Below are positions 34,301-46,440 of a DNA stretch of 64,000 nucleotides, one piece after another. A model generated the notes under the pieces. That model was not told the DNA's origin and ran no database searches. It worked only from the letters and a program-made list of their open reading frames with translations. The DNA comes from Chlorops oryzae (Eukaryota > Arthropoda > Insecta > Diptera > Chloropidae). Position 1 is the first letter of the stretch. Each line of letters opens with the position of its first letter. The stretch lies in contig CM035809.1 of the NCBI GenBank assembly GCA_020466095.1, forward strand, positions 21,093,869 to 21,157,868, written 5' to 3'. A program made the position numbers and the translations under genes.

Positions 34301-37300
34301 TGATGAAGAGATTCCTGCGCCAGAATCCCGACAAGTATTTAATACATCCGACCACAGCAACCTAATTTCATAGAACCGCGATTTCGAATGTATGGTAAGT
34401 ACTACAAATTTCATATTTTTGCACGTGTTGAATATTTGGAAGAATTGTTTCGCGAAGCATAATTTTAAGAGGTAAAAAATTAATTAATTTCTACGAAGCC
34501 CTCAATGAAAATCCTCAACAAAAACCTCCATAATTCTCGATACCCACTCTCATCAGTGAGAGATCAATCGGACACAGAGTTTGCTTTCGGCATTTTATCT
34601 TGACGTCAAAAACATGTTCCTTAAACGATTTTCAATATTGAATTTCTCCATTGCCACAAAAGCGGTCGACGACGACGTTCCGTACACACTCAATCACCAT
34701 TGTGATAGCTCGCTGGCACATAACTACAGATGACTTCATTACCTTAAGCACTTAAGGAGCCGAGATTTCGGCCTTCAACAACAAAGCGTCCCGACGTTGG
34801 TCAACGTTGTGCGTAGGCGAGTAGTTTCCCTCAGAATACATAAATTTTCCCACTGCTGCGCTCCCATCATTTACCGTTTGACAATGTCAATGTGCCATGT
34901 TTGGCATGCCTTAAAGCTCTCTATACACCACCGTACGCTCAATAATTAATTTAAGCTCATCGATAAGATCCTTTGGCTGCTCACTGAATGAGCAGCAATT
35001 CGTGTGCAGCGGGACACAATTGTTATCAATCGTTATTGTTGGCGTCATCATTCGCGTGGATAGTTTCGCGTTTTCCTTTTCTTATTCTTTTATGTTTTCT
35101 TAATGTAATTTTTCTTTTTATTTTAAATTTTTTTTTTTCTTATTCCTGATAAAAGTCATTAAACACTTTGTTCATTTTCGCCCATCACGTTGCTCCTGCT
35201 GGTGTGATTAATAATGGCAATGACTTTGATAATTAAAAACTTAATTAAACTTTAACTGGTTTGTGCAATGAATCGTAAAAGCCATGTATATTGTTGTAGT
35301 AGTAAGCTGCTAGGAAGGAAGCAGTGTTAGGTGGTAATTAAGGACGTATGATATATACAATCGAGCGATCTACCGATATCCTTTGACGGTGTAAGATTGT
35401 TAGAAGTTAATGAGGAATTTGAAGATGAAAGAAAATGTGGAAAAATATGTCGCGCTGGAGGATGAAATACTTTATTTTCTTGGTGCTTTAAAATGATATT
35501 TAAGGCCCTAAGACAATATTAACAGATTCTTGAATATTCAAAAGCATACCTTTAGGTAATTGTTCTATTTGTAAACAGAGGAATATATCCCTTATGCTAA
35601 GATTTAGGAGTTTTAAGGGGACACACCAAGACATTGGCTGGACAATTAAGGCACTTTTTTTTTTTGGTTAAGCAAAGCCTTCAGAGAAAGGTGAACTTTT
35701 GAAGTTTATATCTCCGAAATATTTTCCCCAATTAATTTTATTATGAGAAATTAAAGCTTACCGAGTTCTTCAGCACCTTCAAGGACTAAAACCTTACATC
35801 TTCTCCTCTCCACAAATCGCACATGGACAATGAAAATTCTTCTACGACTCACACTTTGAATTGACTCAAAAAAAAGTCTATATTTAATTATACTTTTATC
35901 TAAGCACTAAGCTCTAATAATGAGAGGAATTTGAACTGCCAAAATTCTTGGACTTGAAGCCAAAACAAAACTGTTCATCGAACATTCAAAGCTTCCACCT
36001 TATGCATCCTTGTAAACGAAAGAGTAAAACCAAAAGAATTCAAAGAATTTTTCGCCATTCCTACCATGCAAGAAAATTTGCAACAAAAAATAAAAGTAAA
36101 AAAAAAAAAAAAATAAACGAAACGCCGTAAGCGAAAGAAAAAAGAATAGCAGAGGAAGTGGTCTCCTGCGGGTCGTTGGACAGATATAATGACATAAACA
36201 TTGAATGTATCCAAAAGCTAACAACCAATGCCAAATATTAGCATCCTAACACCAGAGGATCGTAATAAAAACCATTGCCAAGTATTCGGGCAGCATCCTT
36301 CTTCGTTTCTCCTTCTATTCATTCGTTCGAATTTTCTCGGTGTGCTTATGCACACGGAATTTTTATGAGTTAATTTAATTTATAGTTTTATTATTATGTC
36401 CCACGGTATATTATATCCACAAGTCAGCAAGGCCAGCAAAAGACTCAACACAGTAATCCAAAGTATGCACAACGATGTCCAATGATATTCGAAATAAATG
36501 TAGGTGTATATAAACGAAGTCAGCCACATTTTGAGTCTGTATATTCTTGCCGCTTCCGTTTCCCATACAGTTATGTGCACCCCAAAAGACGGGCAATACG
36601 TTTTTTTTTTACCCCCAAAGTAACAAATGCCAGCAGAACATCTCAACCGTTCACCCCTCGCTCTGTACTTTATGTAGAGATTTGGAATGGCCATGGAACT
36701 AGCGAGCTGTCCGCTCCATTTTCATTGCTTCACCTTTGCAAAATGGCGAAATGGCAGAAATAGCAAAGTGAGCAACGCAAATAATAAGCAAGTCAATTCC
36801 TTGCTTAAACGTCTGATATCCTTTTGTCAAGGATAGGATAGTAGTACTACAAGATAGAATTACGAAATCCTTGGAAATGAAAACGCCAGTTATGGATATA
36901 AACCCGAAGCTAACTTCATAATCAACTTCTAATATGCGCCATTTAAAAAAAAAAAAAAGAATTTTCTCAGCGTGCAAACATTGAAATCGCCACCCACACC
37001 TGCACCCACACCCACACAACCACAGCCACAACCACACCCGCAGCCAGTCACACACAGCCACGCGCTTCGTTGGCAATGTTTTTGCTTCCGCTTCATTCGG
37101 TAGCATTTTCCTACAAATTACATTTCAAGGTAGCTCTTTCGTCAGTCAACTAGTCAGTCAGACGTTTTGACATAAGAAATTTCTTCTCACAAAATGCGCC
37201 GCTGGAATTGTGTTTATTTATTTACTCAAATAAGCACAGCGCAGAATTCCCAATAGCTAAGGATTCTTTTCGAAAAGGATATGATGAGGGAGAACGGTTG

Positions 37301-37344
37301 TACTTTGTACTATGTCTGTCTGTGAGAACGCCCGAGGTACTTTG
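31342..37344. other. No recognisable gene; T-rich and mixed sequence
   Basis: Very T-rich low complexity at 32578-32712. An inverted copy of the dispersed CCTAAAGGTATGC motif lies at 35531-35560. CA-rich simple sequence at 36988-37062. From about 34540 to 35240 composition is more balanced and lacks repeats, but no exon is evident. Frames of 60-135 codons are unrecognised and mostly overlap one another. Confidence 0.5.
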
Positions 37345-37347
37345 TCG

Positions 37348-37412
37348 TGGCGATGGCGATGGCGATGGCGAAGGCGACGGTGATGGAGGTGGAAGTGAAG
37401 ATGGAGATGGAG
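37348..37412 (+). repeat. (GGCGAT)n-like tract
   Basis: GGCGATGGCGATGGCGATGG grading into GGTGATGGAGGTGG variants. It gives a Gly-Asp repeat on one strand and a Ser-Pro repeat on the other; neither is evidence of a protein. Confidence 0.9.
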
Positions 37413-37716
37413 GTAGTGCCGTTTTAGTCTTTTGCCCTTCCTGCGAACGTCCTTTTTGCGAACGTTGAAGGTTATGAAATGCGCAAGAATTGCTGTAGGT
37501 ACGATTAGTGTTATTTCTCACAACAAGTCAAAGAAAACAATTATCCTTGCAAATTTATTTATGTTGCTGATTGAATTATTTACTCATATAGACGGTTTTT
37601 GCGCCAAGTGTACTTTGTAATTTCCAGCGCTCTTCAAGGCTTTTCTAATTAATCGCTTGGGATTCTATTCAATAGAATCAGAAAACTAAGGAGAGTAAGA
37701 CGACTAAAAAGAGTAA

Positions 37717-38474
37717 TGCTATGTTCTCACTAGGCCGGGTTAGGGTTATCGGCGAAACCCAGGGTTTCAAATGTCAAAACGCATATAAAAAAAATCATCT
37801 AACCCGAAAATAAACCCCCGGGTTAACATTTAACTCTCAGGGTTAGCGCAGAGTTGCATTTGAAATTTTCAGTTACATTTGCTAACACCGGGTACAAAAA
37901 TCGGGTAAAAATATAATACGACAATGGCATGAAGCTTTCACGTGCAGAAAATCAGTGGGGAAGGATGCACGTATTTGGATATGTAAATTTTAATCACAGG
38001 TCGTGGAACGTTTTGTGATGCCGCTTTCACTATTAGCTCCATTAATCTTTTTTTGTTCCTGCGGATATTGCAATCGTCTTCTAATATTATTGCTTTCAAT
38101 ATTCCTTTGGCTTTTTCAGCTTCTTTAAACATTTGTAATAAAGCAATATCAATTTTTATTTGCAATTTCTCGATGATATAGTATATCAGATATACCTTGC
38201 GCGTTTTTTATATATCAAACTCCCAAGCCGGACATTATCGCATGCATGTAATGAAAACAGCGGCCATCTTCTAACAAACTTCATTAACAGTTAGGATTAG
38301 TAATGCGAGCAGCCGCAGTATGAATTTTCACCACTTCGGAAGTAGTGCAGAAGTAGTGCACTTTCCGGCTGGGTCATATGACTTTAGTAAACCCTAACTC
38401 GCTCTAACCTGATATGAACGCTTTGAGTTAAAGAATCGGGTTAAGTACTTAACCCCTATAGTGAGAACATAGCA
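37717..38474. mobile_element. PIF/Harbinger-like element, internally deleted
   Basis: Perfect 16-bp terminal inverted repeats TGCTATGTTCTCACTA at both ends, flanked by TAA on both sides (37714-37716 and 38475-38477), the 3-bp TWA-type duplication typical of PIF/Harbinger. Subterminal regions contain many CGGGTTA / TAACCCG variants in both orientations. At 758 bp it is far too short for an intact transposase plus Myb-like gene. The only sizeable frame is on the minus strand (37938-38165). Confidence 0.9.
37938..38165 (-). pseudogene. Possible transposase N-terminal remnant in the Harbinger-like element
   Basis: A 75-codon frame beginning MQIKIDIALLQMF, with a basic cluster RRNKKR in the middle. 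The position inside the element and an acidic-to-basic helical start are compatible with what remains of a transposase 5' region after deletion. I see no DDE catalytic motif, and the match is impressionistic. Confidence 0.25.
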
Positions 38475-38874
38475 TAAGATGGGTAAATAGAGGGATAAAT
38501 AGAACAAAAAAACTCTCGATTGATTGAGAGTATTTGGGATTTTTAAGGAATGGGCGGAAGTCTTGAATAAACAGGAAGTACTTAAGAGGATTAAATGAAA
38601 GGCTTTTATATTCTTGAGCTAACAAATAACATTTCGTTTATTGAAAGGTTGTTATGTAAACAATGATGGCTTCAATTGCGTCAAAAACATTTAAGCATCG
38701 TTAAAACACTTTAGGAATAAGGAAGATTGTTGCTATGAGGGTGGGGAAATTAATCTGAAAGAACGTTCAAGACGCTCTGAATAAAACCTTTACTAGCAAA
38801 CTGTTACAATATATTACGCGAAGAAATATGAGAATGAAATTATTACAAACGACGAAGCTTCTATAAAAGGGGCC

Positions 38875-39870
38875 GAAGTAAGTCCGAAAAGAGTCCGAAT
38901 TTAGTCCGAAAAGACTTCAACACTTTCACAAAACACGAGGCTCATAAAAATAGTCCGAAATGAGGCCAAAATTAATCCGAGATAAGTACGAAAACATTTT
39001 ATAAAACATTTTAAATTTTAAAGAAGTGTCCAAAATACCGTCGTAATAAGTCAAAAATGGGAAAGAAATTAATCCGAAAACCCTCCAAAATGCTTACAAA
39101 ATAAAATCTACATAAAAGAGAGTCCCAAATGAGGACGAAACAGTTCGAAAAGAGACAGACATTTTCATAAAACACAAGGCTATTATGAAAGAGTCCGAAA
39201 TTCATATAACAAATCAGGCTTACAAATTTGGGTCCTAAGAATATTCGAAACTTTTAAAATTGTATTAAAGAAATTACGCTTGGAAATATCAGTACCCACG
39301 AAATGAGTCGAATCACATTCCGACAAAAAAATTATGAAAATTTCGACTCCGAAATATGTATAAAAATGAATCAGAGAAACTGAAAATCTGAAATGAGTCC
39401 GAAATGAATCCGAAATGAGTCAGAAAACCACATAAACCACAAGGCTTATTTGAAAAAGTCCGAAACAGGTTTGAAATGAGACAGAGATATGTTGAAATTA
39501 TAAGCTTCAGAAATATGAGTTTAACTTAACTCCGAAATTCTTACCAGATATCGGCCTTAAGAATATGAGTCGGAAAAACCCCGGAATAAGATAGTTGAAA
39601 TTATGAAACAATATAGAGCCTCAGAAAAATCAGTCAGAAATGAGTGGAAAATGATTCCGAAACGGGTAGAATATAAAAAACTTAAAAACTCGACTCCGAA
39701 ATATGTAGAAAAATTAATAGAAAATTCGGTCCCGAATTATCACTCCGCAATGAGGCTAAGATAAGTTCAAGATGTATCCAAAATGATCCAAAATGAGACC
39801 ATAATGAAACCAAAAAGACTCTAAAATGATTCCATAATGAGTTCAAGATGAGTCCAAAATGAATAGAAAT
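38875..39870 (+). repeat. Degenerate GAGTCCGAAAT minisatellite, long locus
   Basis: About 1 kb with dozens of dispersed units (AGTCCGAAAAGAGTCCGAAT, AATGAGTCCGAAATGAATCC, CAAGGCTTA... spacers). Units are separated by variable AT-rich spacers that also repeat (ACAAGGCT, ATAAAAC, GGCTTA), suggesting a longer ancient unit of about 60-100 bp. The 64- and 75-codon minus-strand frames at 39011-39205 and 39682-39909 are repeat by-products. Confidence 0.75.
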
Positions 39871-41394
39871 TATAAATATGGGAATTTTCGCCCCCAGTAT
39901 TTTTTTCATACGTTTGTGACCGCTTTTTTTTTTTTTTTTTTTTGCTATCCTTATGGGAACTAAAGTAAAAGAAACCCATCAGTGAAGCTACCTAAAAACT
40001 ATAAAATTACAAAGAAAACTAGAAGGAAAATATTGCAAAATGAGGGTCGCAAGTACGAAAAAAATACTAGGGTGGAAATGCCCATAGGAAAATTGCTAGT
40101 CTGATATATGTAGAAAACATGGAACTCTAAAATATGGTATATGGTAAAATATACCTAGATTTAAATACTGTTCACTTCTTTTTAAATTAAATCCAGCTTT
40201 AAGAGTATCCTCTGAAAAACTGTATACTATAAGTGAGCTTGTTTCTATAAAAAAAAAAGAAGCCCAAGAGACCATGTTGTTCGAATGTTTAACTTGAACT
40301 TCCTCCCGAACTGCTTCTGTCTTTCTTTCAATTTTCATTTTACATATCTTTATCAAAACGAAGAGATAACCGCAAGCTCAGCATATTTACTTGATTCAAG
40401 TTGTAAGGCTTCTTCGAGTCTTCTCTTAACACGACACATGCATTCTCCTCTTCGTTCGCGAGCTTAATTTGCATATTTTCATTTATAGTTCTAAACCACG
40501 CCAAACCACTCAAATGCCAAAAACTAAATTGAAAACGAAAAAGAGAGAAAACGCGAAAACAGTTCGGTTTGCTTCGGTTTTGTTTGTTGCATAGATGCAC
40601 AGTTAGAGGGAAAACATGAAATTACATTTGCAATTCACAAGTTTCGAGCCACAGCCACTTCAAATTGTACTCATTATCTTCACTTGTGTTATAATTGGAA
40701 ATCATCTTCATTCTTGCCATTGCTATCGTTCGCATCTTCAGCCATAGATACGAAATGTGTTCTACTTAGATATGTATATGAAAGTGGATTTATACTATAC
40801 AGAAGCTGTGAAAACTTCAAAAGTTATAATGGTTCCCTAAGGAGCAAATCTCTCTTGGCCAGACACTTTTGTTCGAACCCAAATCAAATGGTATGTGTCT
40901 GCGACATGTCCTTACAATAAAAATCTTTTGTGGAACGCACAAAAGCTATGGTCTTTTAAAGTGTTCGTTTTCTAGGATTGAATAGATTTATGCATGAGAT
41001 AATTACTTCCAGATCAGAGCCCCATTAAGTCGTTCCGAGATGCTTAGAAATTCTGTTCGAAGGATATGTTTTTATTTAACTTCTTACAACATTCGCAGTG
41101 GCCTCGAAAGAGGACTGGATATCATCAGAAAAGTTCTGGATTAGGCGGAAAAGTTTTCTGCCATCTCTCGAGTAACTGATCTCCAATGTACCACGTTAAA
41201 ATATCTTTTGGCTTTTAGGTTGGCCTATGGCAGATAGCAGACTCTCTGCCGTTCTGATCCAGTACTCGATCAAGCTACTGCTCAATGTTTCACTGGGGTG
41301 CATGGGTACAATTCACCCAAGTTGCGCTTAGGATGACATGGCAGCAAAATAATAACTTATCTGACACTGCTTCAGCTAACTTGTTGAGTTGAGT
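39871..41394. other. No recognisable gene
   Basis: A T-run at about 39925-39943; otherwise mixed sequence. Frames up to 86 codons (40096-40356, 40340-40600, both minus) are unrecognised. Confidence 0.55.
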
Positions 41395-41585
41395 TTAGTT
41401 GAGGTGGGCGGGGGTTGTTGGTCCCCCAGGCAATCAGACCTTTTGTTCCATTTTGCCACACCCGGGAGCACTTGCTCGTCTTGCAGGGGTCAGTTCTGGA
41501 CCATCTATCCCTATGTGCGTTGCTCACAAAGGATGATATCCATCTGATGACTCCCGCTTGGCTGACAGGCAAGGGCAAATTCCTG
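41395..41585 (-). pseudogene. Probable non-LTR retrotransposon ORF2 fragment (RNase H-proximal)
   Basis: Minus-strand translation gives SFVSNAHRDRW, then CKTSK; after a shift of frame it continues VLPGVAKWNKRSDCL. A tryptophan, then CKTSK, then W-x-KR spacing resembles the segment preceding the LSRTDCR/TGH block in insect non-LTR ORF2 proteins, the block preserved at 30408-30743. It needs at least one frameshift. GC content is higher than in the flanks, as expected of inserted coding sequence. The match is from pattern memory only. Confidence 0.4.
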
Positions 41586-41942
41586 TGACCTAACCTTCTG
41601 CTAACTTAATGATCAGTGATTTTAAGCCTTCGGAGTGCGCACTATTTTTCCTTTTGCTCTTCTCCTTGGGATAGGCTTGCTTACTGGGGAATGTTATTTG
41701 GACATGCCGGACCCAATAACCTAATTGTTTTCCATTATAATTATAATAATAATAGTAAAGTGATAGATACATTATATAAGAACTTGTGTATCCATTTAAG
41801 GACAAGCAATATTAGTTATCTGCTCTAGATTGGATTTTCAACGATACTAAGAAATACTTGTCCTGAATCTCTACAACTTAATTACTCTGGCGGACATGTA
41901 CTCCTTAGTATGAACTGATCTTAAGTTATATTTCAGACTTAT

Positions 41943-42108
41943 CAGTGGCGGCGTTTGGGTAGGGCGCGGTAGACCAGCCGCCCAGGTTACCGGATATAAA
42001 GGGGCACCAGACCACTTTTTGGTGTGAATTTCATTTTTATTTAGAGGGCGCGGACTAAATCTAGCCCAGAGCGCTGTCAGTGCTAAGACCGGCGTTGTAT
42101 TTCATAGT
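41943..42108 (+). mobile_element. Possible transposon terminal fragment (CAGTGGCGGCG end)
   Basis: A GC-rich island in AT-rich DNA starting CAGTGGCGGCGTTTGGGTAG and containing two GGGCGCGG blocks and GCCGCCC. Such a CAGTGGCGG start followed by G/C-rich blocks is common at ends of insect DNA transposons. The opposite end and a target duplication were not found. Confidence 0.35.
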
Positions 42109-42109
42109 C

Positions 42110-42430
42110 ATATGTCTGGTTCTCTAAATTTATAAAAATTTCAGACTTATGTTTTGTCGGCCACATATTTTCTAAATGTTTTGCACTCATTTCGGACTCC
42201 TATTTCTGATCCTCATTATGAGGACCTCATATAGGTACTTTATATTGCGGAGTTATTTCTGACTCATGTCAATTGTTAGCAACATGTTTTCTAAATATTT
42301 GGGATTGTTCACATTTCGGAGTTGTTTGGACCTTAAATTTTTACATATTTCGGAATAATTTTTGACTCACATTTGTGAGGCTTATTTTTGCGACAATTTC
42401 AAAATTATTCCGGGCTCATAAATCTGAATA
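42110..42430 (-). repeat. GAGTCCGAAAT-type degenerate repeat, minus orientation
   Basis: Units such as CATTTCGGACTCCTATTTC, CACATTTCGGAGTTG and ATATTTCGGAATAATTTTTG are reverse complements of the family seen at 13 and 39 kb. It is the only clearly inverted locus of the family in the window. Confidence 0.65.
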
Positions 42431-43589
42431 CTTCGAACATGTTTGCTGGGTATACACATAACATGATAACGTACTTCGTGTTTATAAAAATCACCTTATC
42501 GTCTTAAATTTTATTCATAAATATTACCGACTAAAGACAGTCCCGCCATTATGAATCCAGCTCTGGGTATTTGTGTGATAGATTTTCGCTCCTCTAATTA
42601 ATATCTGAAGTGAAAATATATTAGACAAGAAAACAGTTCTAGTAATTCAAAACCTCTGAACTTATTAAAATTTTGCAGTACGAACAATTTCCAATTAGAA
42701 AATTGAATATTTTGAGGCCATGTGAAGTCGAATTGGAGCTTCCTCCATTTTCTATAATGAAATGCATTTGGTGGACGGAACTGGATTTGTGTTTTTCGGG
42801 AACTCGCTGAAATATCGCGAGAAAGCATTCATTGAAAATTCAACGATTTTACAACAACAACAACAGCAAACAGTTTTCTAAAATGAATGGCAACATTTAC
42901 AAGAAACCAAAAATGAACAAGTTGCAATTTCGCAAGGGAACGACCAGAGAGATGGACGGAAGGACACATGCACGCAAAACACTCCCACATATACAAGGAC
43001 ATATATGTATGTATGCCCATGTATCTTTGTTTCTATGTGTGTTCGCAGTTAAGACTCCGTGTGGCCCGATGTGCCCCAAACGAATGTCAGAGGAACGCGA
43101 ATCTGTAAGGATCTGCAAAAAGTTGTTTCAGATTTCCATGATTCTCTGATGATGCTGATGTTGATGATGGTATTTTTGCTTAAATTGTTTTCGGAATTGC
43201 TTCGTTTGTGGGGAAAATTCACCGAAGTTTTCAGCTGAACGAAGAATATGGAAATTTTACCTCCCTTTCGAGACGCTGGAGTGCGTAGGCCAAAAACGAT
43301 GGAATTTTTTTTTTTTTGCGCTTGAATCCAAGAGTTCAAAGTTTTCCCCATCTCGGTAGTTTTGCTTTCTGCATATTGGACTATTCTGAGTGATTGCATG
43401 GAAGATGAAGAAGTTATTGAAGAAAAAATGCACGACAAGAAATCTTCTTGTTGCTCATGGGCGGTATGTTTTTCTAGCTACGAAGACGATGGAGTCCTTT
43501 CTTTAAAGCTTGTGTTAATCTTAAACTTTTCCGATTGGAGCCAATTCAATGAAGTAAGGATTATAAGTGGGTCCACTTATAAACGGGAC
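42431..43589. other. No recognisable gene
   Basis: Frames of 105-129 codons on both strands (42832-43149 plus, 43049-43438 minus) overlap each other and lack recognisable motifs. Short CAA and ATG-rich simple tracts occur. Confidence 0.5.
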
Positions 43590-43700
43590 AACGCCTAAGG
43601 GTGTGCTTTTGAGTATTTAAACACCGATTTATATAATTTTAATCCTTTGTTAAGGAGCTTAATTAAAAATCTAAGAAGATCCCCGCAGTTTCTAAAATCC
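43590..43700 (+). repeat. Dispersed CCTAAGGGTGTGC repeat, copy
   Basis: Starts CGCCTAAGGGTGTGCTTTTG, then AGTATTTAAACACC, and runs through GAGCTTAATTAAAAATCTAA to CGCAGTTTCTAAAATCC. It aligns by eye with 22954-23090 and, inverted, with 46694-46775 (GAGCTTAATTAAGACTCTAA on the complement). This is one of the best-preserved copies of the family. Confidence 0.6.
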
Positions 43701-44445
43701 TTACTCACGATGTTCTTATAATAAAAAAAAGACAAGAAAGAGCCGATTCTGATTATCAGAAAAATTCTCATATTAGTATTAATATGTTAGTTATAGGCGC
43801 TGAACTCAAGCATTTTCTTTTGCCATGCTTATGAAATTTTTGGCATTTATCACTGCCTGCGTCTGAGATTGTTATATGGGGCCTTCACGCATTTAAAACT
43901 TACTGGCTTAACTTATACGTGAGGGAATCATAGCTCCTTGAATTATTTCCTGAAAGTATGCAAGAGAATATCTTAAAATGATTTCATTCTTTGAGTGCAC
44001 TTCTTCATCTAAGAAGCCAAATAGCAGCCTTTACAATACTCTGACTGAAGCATCTCCCGTATAGAAGTGTTTAAATTGGCAAATATTTCAGGAAAAGTTG
44101 CGCTCTCGAGGTCTTAAGTGTTCTAAATGCCCACATACACAGCGTATCCTACAACGGCTGAAATTAAATATTCTTCCTTGCCTGCCTTTATAACCAAACC
44201 TTCCTTTTGGAGGAGTAAAAAGTGATTTTGGAAGTCTTTCGGGACACTATGGAGATATAATGTTGTCGATAAAAAAACCGCTCACTTATTTTACTTACAC
44301 CAGTGCTCAAAACAATAGCCCCTATCGGAATTTAGGCAATCAGATTGAAAAAAATTTGTTATGCAATTAGTTGAAAATCAATTAATTGAGATTACATTCA
44401 TGAACTTTAATACAATATATTAAATCTACATGTATTCGATCTCCC
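43701..44445. other. No recognisable gene
   Basis: Mixed AT-rich sequence with one weak copy of the dispersed motif near 43950 (GAAAGTATGCAAGAGAATAT). No other feature seen. Confidence 0.55.
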
Positions 44446-44520
44446 CGTGGCGTAGCGCATAGCGATTGCGCTTAGCAATCTGAAGGCTGGAGTTCGAATC
44501 CTGTTGCAGGCAGAAATAAG
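44446..44520 (+). mobile_element. tRNA-Arg-like SINE head or tRNA pseudogene
   Basis: Reads CCGTGGCGTAGCGCATAGCG, then an anticodon-arm-like perfect stem GATTG / CAATC around a 7-nt loop, then GGAGTTCGAATCC (B box). The order and wording resemble eukaryotic tRNA-Arg(TCT), but position 33 is not T and no 7-bp acceptor stem can be formed, so it is not a functional tRNA. It is probably the head of a SINE whose body is not recognisable downstream. Confidence 0.6.
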
Positions 44521-44800
44521 ATGTGGAAAAATTGGGAATTGAAATAAGCAGGTAAATTTTATATATTAAGGAAAATTTTGATTATCTCATGAAGGAGAAA
44601 AGAAGCTGACACCCATACAATAAAGTTTTCATCCTTTCTTCAAAAACGTCAAACACAAGCTTTTTGAAAAAGTCCTGCAAGATCCACTAGAAATTTTAAT
44701 TTTTTATTATTTGGAATAAAAAGTTTGGTTGAAATCATATTCTTCTAAGTTTGTTAATTACTATTTAAATGTTAGGTATATTAGTACCTACTTTTTACCC

Positions 44801-44801
<1 letters not shown>

Positions 44802-44839
<38 letters not shown>
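44802..44839 (+). repeat. A38 homopolymer
   Basis: 38 consecutive A residues, abutting an inverted tRNA-like segment at 44840-44900. Exact length is probably uncertain because of sequencing. Confidence 0.9.
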
Positions 44840-44841
<2 letters not shown>

Positions 44842-44900
44842 CTTGCCTGAAGGGGATTTGAAATCACCGACATCGGATTGTTAGACAATCTCTCTTATTT
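44840..44900 (-). mobile_element. Inverted tRNA-like SINE fragment next to A38
   Basis: On the minus strand it reads AGAGATTGTCTAACAATCCG, then GATGTCGGTGATTTCAAATC and CCCTTCAGGCA. The hairpin and B-box-like TTTCAAATCC fall in the same relative places as in the head at 44446-44520. The A-box half is not recognisable, so this is a partial copy. Confidence 0.4.
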
Positions 44901-46440
44901 TTGTTTTAGAATTCCTTCTCAATATTAGTTTGAAAAGAAAAACTTTGAAATCACTCAAAGAAAAACTAAAATAATATCAATTTACAATAAACTGATATTA
45001 AACTAATTGAAACTAATTGCAGATTCAGACAATTGACTGTGCCGCAGGACATCGCCATGCTAAAAAAGGCAGTTTTCTCCATGGGAAAAAGTCAGAGTTT
45101 AAATTAATTGTCACTTTAAATCAATCAGTTGTTCTATTAATTTAAAATTAGTTGAAATTCCTAAAGGGGCATTGTTAGGCCACATTGAATTTTATAACCC
45201 TGCAACTAAGTAAAGGTCCTTCGATTGCAAGAATGCACTTTACCTCCATATTTCGAGCATTTAAGTCTATTTATAAGACCCTCTCTAGCTGTAATTTTAC
45301 ACTGAATACAACTTAAGCTTCGAGTCCCATATGACTGGCATCGTACAATTTGTCTATTTGAAAAGCTTTCTGCAGGGAAATTAAAATTATATCTAAGCTT
45401 CTTTTATTTTAGAGAGGAAGCAAATCAGACTCTCAACGACTTGTCGTACTTAGTCTGGAGCTGATTTGGACAGCATGAATTTTTAAAATTCATTGGAAAT
45501 TCTCGACGTTTTTGACAAAGTCCTTTCTTCGTTTCTTTTTTCTCTTTTTTGTCCTCCTTTGCTTCTTCGTTGACTTCACTTGCAAACTTCATCGCTAATG
45601 AAAGACGGACTCGAAAATTGCTTAATGTTTTTAATGGTCTCCTTTCCTTGTTGCATTTCTCTGCAGGTTTTCTTTTATGAGATTTTTTGTTTGTTTTTTT
45701 CCATTTGTTTCATTTGACTTTTCCTACTTTTAACAATCACAAGAATGTCGCATCACAATTCAGCAATTTTGTGTCCTTTGAACGCATTCGGTCGGTCATT
45801 CATTTGTTTCTTCCCAGCTTGTCTGGGAAAAATGAATTGTGTTTGCATTTTCTCGAATTCGTTAGTGTAAAATTCTGTCAGCGCGCTGTCAATACAATTC
45901 GAAGGTATATAAAATGAAACATTTATACAGATATTTCTTTCTAGTCCCGAGAGTGTCTTCACACCCATTCAGGCACACAATTTACTCCTGACGATGGAAT
46001 TCTTAAATTAATTCTGATTTTTAATTGATTCAAGAACTTTTGTTTGCACAATTCTTCAGTTTTGTAATTGAATTGAAGTCGTTATCTGAAAGCTGGCATT
46101 TCTTAGAATCGATTTCTTGACGTTTCAAGGGAATTTTAAATCGAACGTTTAATTTGATTGAGAAGATTTAAGAGAATTCTATGGAGAAATTTTTGAAACT
46201 CATCTCGCTTTGAAGAGTATTTAAATAATTTATTATTTCGATACGGAACGAAACATTTGATTAGAATGTGGAATCCTTTTTAATTTAAAATGAATTTTTC
46301 ATCAATCGTTGAATTAAATGAGCAGTCCTAAAACAGGATTAAAGTAGAGGGAATAAATTTTAATAATTTATTCAAAAAATAATTACAAAGAACCATTAGA
46401 ACCTGTTCGAATGTAAATTAAGAGGGTATTATGAAAAAAA
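44901..46440. other. No recognisable gene
   Basis: AT-rich, with T-rich tracts at about 45530-45545 and 45682-45730. Frames of 71-76 codons overlap on opposite strands (45687-45968) and match nothing I know. Confidence 0.55.

Noticed and set aside
37208..37521. Gly-Asp and Ser-Pro repeat frames
   Set aside because: Both are readings of the (GGCGAT)n tract on opposite strands.
44446..44520. Functional tRNA-Arg gene
   Set aside because: No acceptor stem can be formed, and the universally conserved T before the anticodon is missing.
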